7,121 bases of DNA from CAG-791 sp963657295 (GTDB lineage Bacteria; Bacillota; Clostridia; Lachnospirales; Lachnospiraceae), in NCBI GenBank assembly GCA_963657295.1, contig CAVKMX010000117.1, positions 1 through 7,121 on the forward strand, read 5' to 3'. A program made the position numbers and the translations under genes. Shown piece by piece: positions 1 to 5,042 of the stretch. The notes below the pieces were generated by a model that did no database searches, was not told the origin of the DNA, and was given only the letters and a program-made list of their open reading frames with translations. Numbering within the stretch: position 1 is the stretch's first letter; every line of letters starts with the position of its first letter.

Positions 1-1427
1 CCATCAAGGAGGATGTGAAATGGCTGGGGGCTGATTACGAGGGACGGCTCTTTTTTGCCAGCAACTATTTTGGCGAGATGTACGCGATCGCAGAGAAGCT
101 GATTCTCAAGGGGAAGGCCTATGTGTCGGATCTGACGGCGGATGAGATGCGGGAATACCGCGGCACGCTGACTGAGCCCGGCAGGAATGACCCCAACCGC
201 GAGCGTCCGGCAGAGGAGAGCCTCGACCTGTTCCGCAGGATGAAGGCCGGCGAATTCGCCGACGGCGAGAAGACGCTCCGCGCGAAGATTGACATGGCCT
301 CCTCCAACATCAATATGCGGGATCCCATCCTTTACCGGGTAGCCCATCTTACGCATCAGAATACCGGTGACGCATGGTGCATCTATCCGATGTACGACTA
401 TGCGCATCCGATTGAGGATGCCATCGAGGGCATTACGCATTCCATCTGCACGCTGGAGTTCGAGGATCACAGACCGCTGTACGACTGGGTGGTTAAGGAG
501 GCGGAATTCGAACAGCCGCCCCGGCAGATTGAGTTTGCCAAGCTCTATCTCAAGAATGTGGTGACCGGCAAGCGTTACATCAAGAAGCTCGTGGAGGAGG
601 GCATCGTGGATGGCTGGGATGATCCGCGCCTGGTGTCCATTTCCGGCCTTCGCCGCCGCGGCTATACCCCGTCCTCCATTAAGAAATTCGTGGACATGGC
701 GGGCGTCTCCAAGAGCCAGGCCGTGAACGAGATGGCGGCACTGGAATATTGCATCCGCGAGGATCTGAAGCCCTCCTGCAGCCGCATGCTGGCGGTGCTG
801 CACCCCCTCAAGCTCATCATCGACAACTATCCGGAGGGAGAGAGCGAGGAGCTGACGGCTCCCAACAATCTGGAGAACCCGGAGCTGGGCAGCCGGACCG
901 TTACCTTCTCGCGGGAGCTCTGGATTGAGGCGGAGGACTTTATGGCGGAGCCCGTTCCGAAGTATAAGAGATTGTATCCCGGCAACGAGGTTCGCCTGAT
1001 GTACGCCTATTTCGTCAAGTGCGTCTCCTATGAGACGGATGAAAACGGCAATGTGACGGCAGTGCATGCCACCTATGATCCGGAAACGAAGTCCGGCAGC
1101 GGCTTCGAGGGACGGAAGGTCAAGGGAACCATTCACTGGGTGAACGCACAGGATGCCGCGGCACTTCCCGTGCGGCTGTACGAGAATATCATTGACGAGG
1201 AAAAGGGAGTCTACAACGAGGACGGCTCGCTGAATCTCAATCCGGAGAGCCTGGTGACGGTGCAGGCCTGGTGTGAGCCGGCGCTGAAGGAGGCAAAGCC
1301 CTACGACCGGTTCCAGTTCGTCCGCAACGGCTTCTTCTGCGCGGACAGCAAGGATTCGAAGGATGGAGCACCGGTGTTCAACCGCATTGTTTCCCTCAAG
1401 AGCTCCTTTAAGCTGCCGAAGGCGTAG
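1..1427 (+). CDS. glnS: Glutaminyl-tRNA synthetase, 3' part (5' end outside window)
   Basis: Class I aminoacyl-tRNA synthetase that charges tRNA-Gln with glutamine using ATP, in the cytoplasm. The gene is already open at the window edge (first complete codon at position 3, residues IKEDVKWLGAD), so about 85-100 N-terminal residues including the HIGH motif are missing. The GTG at 15 is an internal valine, not a start. Visible GlnRS hallmarks, numbered from that GTG: EYRGTLTEPG (47-56), LRAKIDMAS (88-96), CIYPMYDYAHPIEDAIEGIT (122-141) followed by HSICTLEF, WDDPRLVSISGLRRRG (201-216), and the C-terminal anticodon-binding beta-barrel region with RKVKGTIHW (367-375) and PVFNRIVSLKSS (453-464). 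The KMSKS-equivalent loop reads VVTGKR (182-187) where E. coli GlnRS has a VMSKR form. The reading frame is intact to the TAG stop. Identity as GlnRS rather than GluRS is supported by extended similarity to E. coli GlnRS as I recall it. Confidence 0.96.
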   Translation, partial: IKEDVKWLGADYEGRLFFASNYFGEMYAIAEKLILKGKAYVSDLTADEMREYRGTLTEPGRNDPNRERPAEESLDLFRRMKAGEFADGEKTLRAKIDMASSNINMRDPILYRVAHLTHQNTGDAWCIYPMYDYAHPIEDAIEGITHSICTLEFEDHRPLYDWVVKEAEFEQPPRQIEFAKLYLKNVVTGKRYIKKLVEEGIVDGWDDPRLVSISGLRRRGYTPSSIKKFVDMAGVSKSQAVNEMAALEYCIREDLKPSCSRMLAVLHPLKLIIDNYPEGESEELTAPNNLENPELGSRTVTFSRELWIEAEDFMAEPVPKYKRLYPGNEVRLMYAYFVKCVSYETDENGNVTAVHATYDPETKSGSGFEGRKVKGTIHWVNAQDAAALPVRLYENIIDEEKGVYNEDGSLNLNPESLVTVQAWCEPALKEAKPYDRFQFVRNGFFCADSKDSKDGAPVFNRIVSLKSSFKLPKA

Positions 1428-1451
1428 GCCGCAAAGGAGAGAATTCCTGTT

Positions 1452-2978
1452 ATGGAATTGATGTTTGCATTTGACCCGGAGGACACGCGGCATCTGTATG
1501 AGCAGATTTACGTGTATCTGCGGGATGAAATCCGGGGCGGGAACCTGCGCCCCGGAGAGCGCCTGCCGTCCACGCGGCGGCTGGCAGCCTCCCTGAAGAT
1601 TGCAAGGACTACGGTGGAGCTGGCCTATGAGCAGCTGGAGGAAGAGGGGTACCTTGTAATCCGCAGAGGGAGCGGGGCGTATATCTGCGAGACAACGAAC
1701 ATTCCGAGCCTGGCAGGAGCGGATGAGACGGAGTACAGACGCTATCCTGGCCCGGCATCGGAGTCGGAATCTTCCCCTGCGAAGCTCTTCGCAGGGGAAG
1801 ATTCCGTTTGGAAGGACGGCGGAATGCTGCCGGTGAAGGCGTCGGCACCCGATAAGGGAGCCGGAATCGACTTTTCGCTGCGCACCATTGATATGTCGGC
1901 CTTTCCGTATGCCACCTGGCGGAGAATCCTCCGGGGCATTCTGACGGGAGATCGTTCGGAGCTGTTCCGGCGGGGAGATCCCAGGGGGGATGCGGAGCTG
2001 CGGGAAACCATTGCCCGCTATCTGCACCTCTCGAGAGGCTGCTGCTGCCGTCCGGAGCAGATCGTCATCGGCGCCGGAAACGACTACCTTTTAATGGTTC
2101 TGGCCATGGTGCTGGAGGATCATAACGAGAAGGATGCCGTTGCAATGGACCCCTGCACTTATCTGCGTGCGGCGGAGGTTCTGCGCGGGATGGGATACAC
2201 GATCCGGCCGGTTTCGGGAGATGAACAGGGAATGAGCCGCAGAGCGCTGGAGGAAACCGGCGCGGGACTGGCGTATGTGATGCCGGCAAGGCAGTTCCCC
2301 TTGGGACAGGTGATGCCCTATCCCCGGCGGGCCGAGCTGTTGTCCTGGGCGGCTGCCGGAAGAGACCGCTACATCATTGAGGACGATTACGATTCGGAAT
2401 TCAAATACCGCGGCCGCCCCGTCCCTTCCCTGCAGTCGGCGGATGAGAACGGTCATGTCATCTACCTGGGAACCTTCTCCAAGGCCATTGCACCGGCCAT
2501 CCGGATCAGTTATCTGATCCTGCCGGAGAGACTGCTGCCGGTTTTCCATGCGAAGGCGGGATTTCTCTCCTGCACCGTGCCGCGTCTGGATCAGGCTGTC
2601 CTGAATGAATTCATCCGCGACGGGTATTTTGAGCGATATCTGAATCGGATGCGGAATCGGTATAAGGCGAAGCATGATCTGATGCTGGAGCTGCTGCAGC
2701 CCCTGAAGGAGAGCTTTGTCATTACCGGTCAGGGAGCGGGACTGCATCTGGTCCTGCGGCCGAGGGAAAGGTGCTGTGCCGGGAACGGGACGGCAGCGGA
2801 GCAGGAGCTCCTGGAGCGGGCACGGCTGCACGGTGTCCGGGTCTACGGCCTGTCGGAGCAATGTCTGCCGGAGGCAGAGCGGCCGGAGACGCCCGCCGTT
2901 CTTCTCGGGTACGCGGCACTGACGGAGGAGGAAATGCGGGACGGCGCTGCCCGGCTGTGCAGGGCGTGGGAGGTCTGA
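1452..2978 (+). CDS. MocR/PdxR-family transcriptional regulator (GntR winged helix fused to aminotransferase-like domain)
   Basis: Predicted DNA-binding regulator of 508 aa, the usual length for MocR proteins. Residues ~10-80 form a GntR-type winged helix (RPGERLPSTRRLAASLKIA, then TTVELAYEQLEEEGY and a wing RRGSGAYI). Residues ~81-137 are a variable linker, and ~138-508 are a fold-type I aminotransferase-like domain. PLP-site motifs are visible: EDDYDSEFKYRG (310-321) and GTFSKAIAP (340-348), with K344 as the expected Schiff-base lysine. The common PSHQFP motif reads PARQFP (278-283), an Arg replacing the His. The C-terminal LLGYAALTEEEM is typical. The ATG at 1452 follows AAAGGAG (1433-1439) at 12 nt; an ATG at 1461 is a possible alternative start. 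It lies 24 bp after glnS and may be co-transcribed. MocR proteins regulate genes such as pdxST or gabTD, but none is nearby, so the target and effector are unknown and I give no gene symbol. Confidence 0.93.
   Translation: MELMFAFDPEDTRHLYEQIYVYLRDEIRGGNLRPGERLPSTRRLAASLKIARTTVELAYEQLEEEGYLVIRRGSGAYICETTNIPSLAGADETEYRRYPGPASESESSPAKLFAGEDSVWKDGGMLPVKASAPDKGAGIDFSLRTIDMSAFPYATWRRILRGILTGDRSELFRRGDPRGDAELRETIARYLHLSRGCCCRPEQIVIGAGNDYLLMVLAMVLEDHNEKDAVAMDPCTYLRAAEVLRGMGYTIRPVSGDEQGMSRRALEETGAGLAYVMPARQFPLGQVMPYPRRAELLSWAAAGRDRYIIEDDYDSEFKYRGRPVPSLQSADENGHVIYLGTFSKAIAPAIRISYLILPERLLPVFHAKAGFLSCTVPRLDQAVLNEFIRDGYFERYLNRMRNRYKAKHDLMLELLQPLKESFVITGQGAGLHLVLRPRERCCAGNGTAAEQELLERARLHGVRVYGLSEQCLPEAERPETPAVLLGYAALTEEEMRDGAARLCRAWEV
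1765..1806. repeat. Perfect 42-bp palindrome inside the regulator gene
   Basis: Two 20-base arms (1765-1784 and 1787-1806) are exact reverse complements around a 2-base centre (CT, 1785-1786). The core reads CTGCGAAGCTCTTCGCAG. It stays in frame and encodes residues 105-119 (SESSPAKLFAGEDSV) of the MocR-type protein, in the linker between the DNA-binding and aminotransferase-like domains. As RNA it could form a very stable hairpin. The location in a tolerant linker suggests either insertion of a palindromic repeat or a structural role in the mRNA; which one cannot be told from this sequence alone. Confidence 0.9.
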
Positions 2979-2985
2979 GGCGCAG

Positions 2986-3597
2986 CTACACGGACAGTGC
3001 CCGGAGAGTGTCCAGGTGGCGCTGCAGGCGCTGATTGTAGAGGGAGATCGGCGTAGTGGGGTCGTAGAGGAGCTCCCGCATGAGTCCGATCTTCACGTAA
3101 TGGAGGAGATCCTGCAGCTGTGCCGGATCCCGGAGCCTCGGGCAGGACGAGAGATCCGCCTGACCGAGCAGCGCGTCATACACATCCGGTACAGTGGTAT
3201 CGAGCTCCTCCAGAGCGGTCAATCCCTCCATGTCATCCTCCATCCTGATGGATTCCAGGAAGAGAAAGACTGCCGGATACTGCTCCATCAGGCTCCCCTC
3301 CGCTTCCATCAGCTGCTGCTGCAGTTCCCAGAATTCCATGAGGGCCTCCGCTCCCTGCAGGCGGATGGCACCGCGCAGCTCCAGAATGACGTAGCGGGAG
3401 ATATATCCGTAGAGAAAGCCGTAATATCCGGCCTTGCTGCCGAAATAATGGAAGAGCAGCCCCTTGCTGATCTTCGCCTCGCGCACAATCTCATCGGTGC
3501 TGGCATGGTGATAACCGTTCAGGGCGAAAATCCGAAGCCCTGCGTTGATCATCCGGTCCTGCTTCTCTTTTTTCAGATCGAAGAATTTTTCATTCAT
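2986..3597 (-). CDS. TetR/AcrR-family transcriptional regulator
   Basis: Predicted one-component repressor of 203 aa, a normal length for the family. The N-terminal DNA-binding domain is clear: KKEKQDRMINAGLRIFALNG (helix 1, 9-28), then the helix-turn-helix STDEIVREAKISKGLLFHYF (33-52) with the typical FGSK that follows. The rest is an all-helical ligand-binding and dimerisation domain too divergent to assign a ligand. The ATG at 3597 is the only reasonable start: an in-frame stop lies about 30 bases upstream with no other ATG, GTG or TTG between. Its Shine-Dalgarno is weak (GGGAG about 15 nt upstream). It is convergent with the MocR-type gene, 7 bp apart, and divergent from the opp operon. 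A 30-bp dyad covers its own predicted promoter, suggesting autoregulation. Control of opp is plausible from position but unproven. Confidence 0.92.
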   Translation of the reverse strand: MNEKFFDLKKEKQDRMINAGLRIFALNGYHHASTDEIVREAKISKGLLFHYFGSKAGYYGFLYGYISRYVILELRGAIRLQGAEALMEFWELQQQLMEAEGSLMEQYPAVFLFLESIRMEDDMEGLTALEELDTTVPDVYDALLGQADLSSCPRLRDPAQLQDLLHYVKIGLMRELLYDPTTPISLYNQRLQRHLDTLRALSV

Positions 3598-3650
3598 GGC
3601 GTTCGCCGACCGCTCCCGGTGTCATTGACTCATTTGGTCTACTCCGTGCA

Positions 3651-3679
3651 AGCATAGCATATTCCGCCGGAAATGTCAT
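3651..3679 (-). promoter_or_regulatory. Predicted sigma-A promoter of the TetR-type gene
   Basis: On the minus strand, ATGACA (-35, plus-strand 3674-3679) and TATGCT (-10, 3651-3656) are separated by exactly 17 bases. The -35 matches TTGACA at 5 of 6 positions and the -10 matches TATAAT at 4 of 6. Transcription would start near 3644, giving a leader of about 45 nt before the ATG at 3597. Confidence 0.6.
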
Positions 3680-3681
3680 GC
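3652..3681. promoter_or_regulatory. Candidate TetR-type operator (imperfect dyad)
   Basis: An inverted repeat centred on C3667: GCAT-AG-CAT-A-TTCCG, then C, then CGGAA-ATG-TC-ATGC. The central TTCCGCCGGAA is a perfect 5-bp-arm palindrome and the outer CAT/ATG and GCAT/ATGC blocks also match, with a 2-bp mismatch and one extra base in the left arm. It spans the -35, spacer and most of the -10 of the predicted repressor promoter, the standard arrangement for an autoregulated TetR protein. It ends 12 bp before the -35 of the opposing opp promoter, so one bound dimer could affect both. Confidence 0.55.
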
Positions 3682-3693
3682 GGGACAAAATAC

Positions 3694-3722
3694 TTTACAG
3701 TCTGCGTGATTCCGTGCATAAT
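3694..3722 (+). promoter_or_regulatory. Predicted sigma-A promoter of the opp operon
   Basis: TTTACA (-35, 3694-3699) and CATAAT (-10, 3717-3722) are separated by exactly 17 bases, each 5 of 6 to consensus. The expected start is around 3729, leaving a leader of about 290 nt before oppB. That start lies just ahead of the structured element beginning at 3737, which is how riboswitch-type leaders are usually arranged. Confidence 0.65.
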
Positions 3723-3747
3723 TGATTGTAATTGGCATCTGTTTAGT

Positions 3748-3784
3748 CCGCATCGAGAATTTGCTTCGCAAATCCTCGATGCGG
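3748..3784. repeat. Palindromic hairpin P2, 17-base arms
   Basis: Arms 3748-3764 and 3768-3784 are reverse complements with one mismatch (A3758 against C3774) and a 3-base TTC loop. The centre reads TTTGCTTCGCAAA. It shares CTTCGCA with the palindrome inside the MocR-type gene (1787-1793 region), so the two might belong to one repeat family, but the rest of the arms differ. Confidence 0.85.
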
Positions 3785-3813
3785 CTGGTCAGAGGTCCTT
3801 CGGACCTTGCCCG

Positions 3814-3874
3814 CCTGCCAATTTCAATCGTGAATATGCCTGCAAGCAGGCAATTCACGTTGAAATGTGGCAGG
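3814..3874. repeat. Long inverted repeat P4 with evenly spaced bulges
   Basis: About 28 base pairs form four consecutive 7-bp blocks: 3814-3820 with 3868-3874, 3821-3827 with 3860-3866, 3829-3835 with 3853-3859, and 3837-3843 with 3846-3852. Single unpaired bases separate them (G3867, T3828, A3836). The apex is TGCCTGC-AA-GCAGGCA; in RNA the innermost pair would open to give a 4-nt loop. It is the largest helix of the leader element. Confidence 0.85.
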
Positions 3875-3927
3875 TGCTGAACAGATACGTAAATTGTTTT
3901 CGGAGTTTTCAGAGCAAGACAACGAGG

Positions 3928-3971
3928 TCCTGCGGAGCATTGCCGGAGAGGCGGTACCCGCGGGATTTTTT
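3928..3971 (+). terminator. Rho-independent terminator-like hairpin upstream of oppB (candidate attenuator)
   Basis: Lower stem TCCTGCGG (3928-3935) pairs with CCGCGGGA (3958-3965), 8 pairs including one G-U. An upper stem, 3937-3944 with 3950-3957, has one mismatch and two G-U pairs and is capped by GGAGA (3945-3949). Six Ts follow directly (3966-3971). It sits about 49 bases before the oppB start and downstream of the predicted opp promoter, with no credible gene between, so it would act on the opp leader transcript itself. The whole opp operon would then depend on readthrough, which points to attenuation. Confidence 0.65.
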
Positions 3972-4006
3972 GGTTGAAACCGTTGGCCGGAGCCGGTTGT
4001 CTGCAG

Positions 4007-4014
4007 AAAGAGGA
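4007..4014 (+). promoter_or_regulatory. oppB: Ribosome binding site setting the GTG start of oppB
   Basis: AAAGAGGA (4007-4014) lies 5 nt before GTG 4020-4022. No in-frame ATG gives a full-length OppB N-terminus: the next ATG would remove most of the first membrane helix. This supports GTG initiation. Confidence 0.75.
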
Positions 4015-4019
4015 AGAGC

Positions 4020-4937
4020 GTGCTTAAATTCATACTGAAGCGTATCGGCATCATGGTGATTGCCATGTTCATGATCATATTGCTGACCTTTTGCCTGATG
4101 CATGCCATTCCGGGCGGGCCCTTTACCAACACCAAGGGAGTGCCGGAGGAGGTCACGGCTGCCATGGAGGCCAAATACGGGCTGGATCAGCCGATGCCGG
4201 TGCAGTTCCTCAATTATCTGAAGAACCTGCTGCACGGCGATTTGGGGCCGTCCTACAAATATACCGGCAAAACCGTGAATGACTTTATCACAACCGGCGC
4301 GCCGGTTTCCGCCAAACTCGGGCTGGTCACGCTGGTGTTCGTGCTGGTGACATCGATCCCGATGGGAATCGCGGCGGCGCTGAAGAACGGCCGCTGGCAG
4401 GACATGCTGCTGATGGCCGTTGCGACCATCGGCGTAACGATTCCCTCCTTTGTCATTGCCTCCGTTCTGATCTATGTATTCGCGTTCAAGCTCAATGTCC
4501 TGCCAACCTTCGGACTGGACAGCTGGAAGAGCTACATTCTGCCGATGATTGCCATGGGAGGGTATTCCGTCAGTTATCTGGCTCGACTGATGCGGTCAAG
4601 CCTCCTGGAGGTCATGGGGCAGGATTACATCCGTACCGCAAGAGCAAAGGGCCTGACAGAATTCGCGGTTGTCACCAGGCACGCGCTGCGCAATGCGCTG
4701 ATCCCGGTTGTCACCGTGCTGGGACCTACGGTAGCCGGACTCCTGACCGGCAGCTTTGTCATTGAGAAAATTTTTGCCATCCCGGGAATCGGGTATTATT
4801 TTGTGAACAGTGTGACGCAGCGCGATTACACGACCATTATGGGGGTGACGGTTTTCTTTGCCGCCTTTCTGATGGCGATGGTCCTGCTGGTCGATATTTT
4901 CTACTGCCTGATCGATCCGCGCATCAAATTCGAGTAA
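4020..4937 (+). CDS. oppB: Oligopeptide ABC transporter permease OppB
   Basis: Inner (cytoplasmic) membrane permease, one half of the channel of a peptide importer; it partners with OppC and is driven by OppD and its usual partner ATPase. The 305 aa match E. coli OppB in length and layout. The N-terminus MLKFILKRIG leads into membrane helix 1 (~10-30). It is followed by the OppB-type periplasm-facing stretch PGGPFTN (31-37), KYGLDQP (52-58) and GDLGPSYKY (73-81). About five more membrane helices follow (~99-120, 130-157, 172-190, 226-248, 275-297). The EAA loop that docks to the ATPase is QDYIRTARAKG (201-211) plus RHALRNALIPV (220-230). The GIGYYFVN and DYTTIMG motifs near 256-275 and the C-terminal LIDPRIKFE are characteristic. 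It starts with GTG. It is the first gene of the operon; the usual oppA binding-protein gene is not upstream of it. Opp rather than Dpp is inferred from similarity, and substrate specificity is not proven. Confidence 0.94.
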   Translation: MLKFILKRIGIMVIAMFMIILLTFCLMHAIPGGPFTNTKGVPEEVTAAMEAKYGLDQPMPVQFLNYLKNLLHGDLGPSYKYTGKTVNDFITTGAPVSAKLGLVTLVFVLVTSIPMGIAAALKNGRWQDMLLMAVATIGVTIPSFVIASVLIYVFAFKLNVLPTFGLDSWKSYILPMIAMGGYSVSYLARLMRSSLLEVMGQDYIRTARAKGLTEFAVVTRHALRNALIPVVTVLGPTVAGLLTGSFVIEKIFAIPGIGYYFVNSVTQRDYTTIMGVTVFFAAFLMAMVLLVDIFYCLIDPRIKFE

Positions 4938-5026
4938 CGGTTCAGAGCCCGTCCGCAGAACCGCCGCGCAGCTTTTTTTCTGCATATGCGGCGCTGCAGG
5001 ACCGGCACAGCATACAGATTCCTGAT

Positions 5027-5033
5027 GAGGGAG
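5027..5033 (+). promoter_or_regulatory. oppC: Ribosome binding site setting the oppC start at 5043
   Basis: GAGGGAG lies 9 nt before ATG 5043. Two upstream in-frame ATGs (4986 and 5025) have no comparable site, and the extra residues they would add (such as MRRCRTGTAYRF) do not resemble an OppC N-terminus. Confidence 0.7.
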
Positions 5034-5042
5034 TGGACGCAT

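Larger units (their letters stand above)
3737..3886 (+). promoter_or_regulatory. Structured leader element of the opp operon: closing stem around three hairpins, class not recognised
   Basis: Hand folding gives a compact four-helix junction. P1 pairs 3737-3746 (ATCTGTTTAG) with 3877-3886 (CTGAACAGAT), ten pairs including one G-U. Inside it are P2 (3748-3784, 17-base arms, TTC loop, one mismatch), P3 (3792-3808, GAGGTCC/GGACCTT with one G-U, TTC loop) and P4 (3814-3874, about 28 pairs). Only 1-7 bases separate adjacent helices, so most of the 150 nt is paired. The element begins about 8 nt after the predicted transcription start and is followed by a terminator-like hairpin before oppB, the layout of an aptamer plus expression platform. 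I see no signature of the SAM, TPP, FMN, lysine, cobalamin or T-box classes. Alternatives are a cluster of palindromic DNA repeats or a small mobile palindromic element. The pairing is directly visible; the regulatory role is inference. Confidence 0.55.

Noticed and set aside
2091..2861. 256-codon minus-strand frame inside the MocR-type gene, and other long antisense frames within oppC and oppD
   Set aside because: The sense-strand products have complete family motifs, while the antisense products are low-complexity and rich in His, Arg, Gln and Pro, with no recognisable domain.
2979..2985. Expected bidirectional terminator between the convergent MocR-type and TetR-type genes
   Set aside because: The gap is only 7 bp and I found no GC-rich hairpin with a T-tract at either gene end, so no terminator is called; transcripts may overlap there.
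3016..3657. 213-codon plus-strand frame opposite the TetR-type gene
   Set aside because: It is the antisense shadow of a clear TetR-family gene, which has the recognisable helix-turn-helix. GC-rich coding sequence often leaves such frames open.
3949..3964. Resemblance of AGGCGGTACCCGCGGG to the T-box consensus (GGGTGGTACCGCGGG-like)
   Set aside because: It differs by a C for the key T of TGGN and has an extra C. It forms the 3' side of the terminator stem, whereas a true T-box sequence lies on the 5' side of the terminator. I also see no Stem I with specifier loop. A search with the T-box covariance model would settle it.
3673..4038. 121-codon open frame across the opp leader on the plus strand
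   Set aside because: It runs through the promoter, hairpins and terminator, has no Shine-Dalgarno worth the name, and its product is not protein-like for any family I know. It overlaps the oppB start.
4938..4979. Possible terminator between oppB and oppC: CGGTTC (4938-4943) with GAACCG (4958-4963), and seven Ts at 4973-4979
   Set aside because: The stem is only 6 bp and ends 9 bases before the T-tract, so it is not a proper intrinsic terminator. It could still be a weak internal processing or stabilising hairpin.
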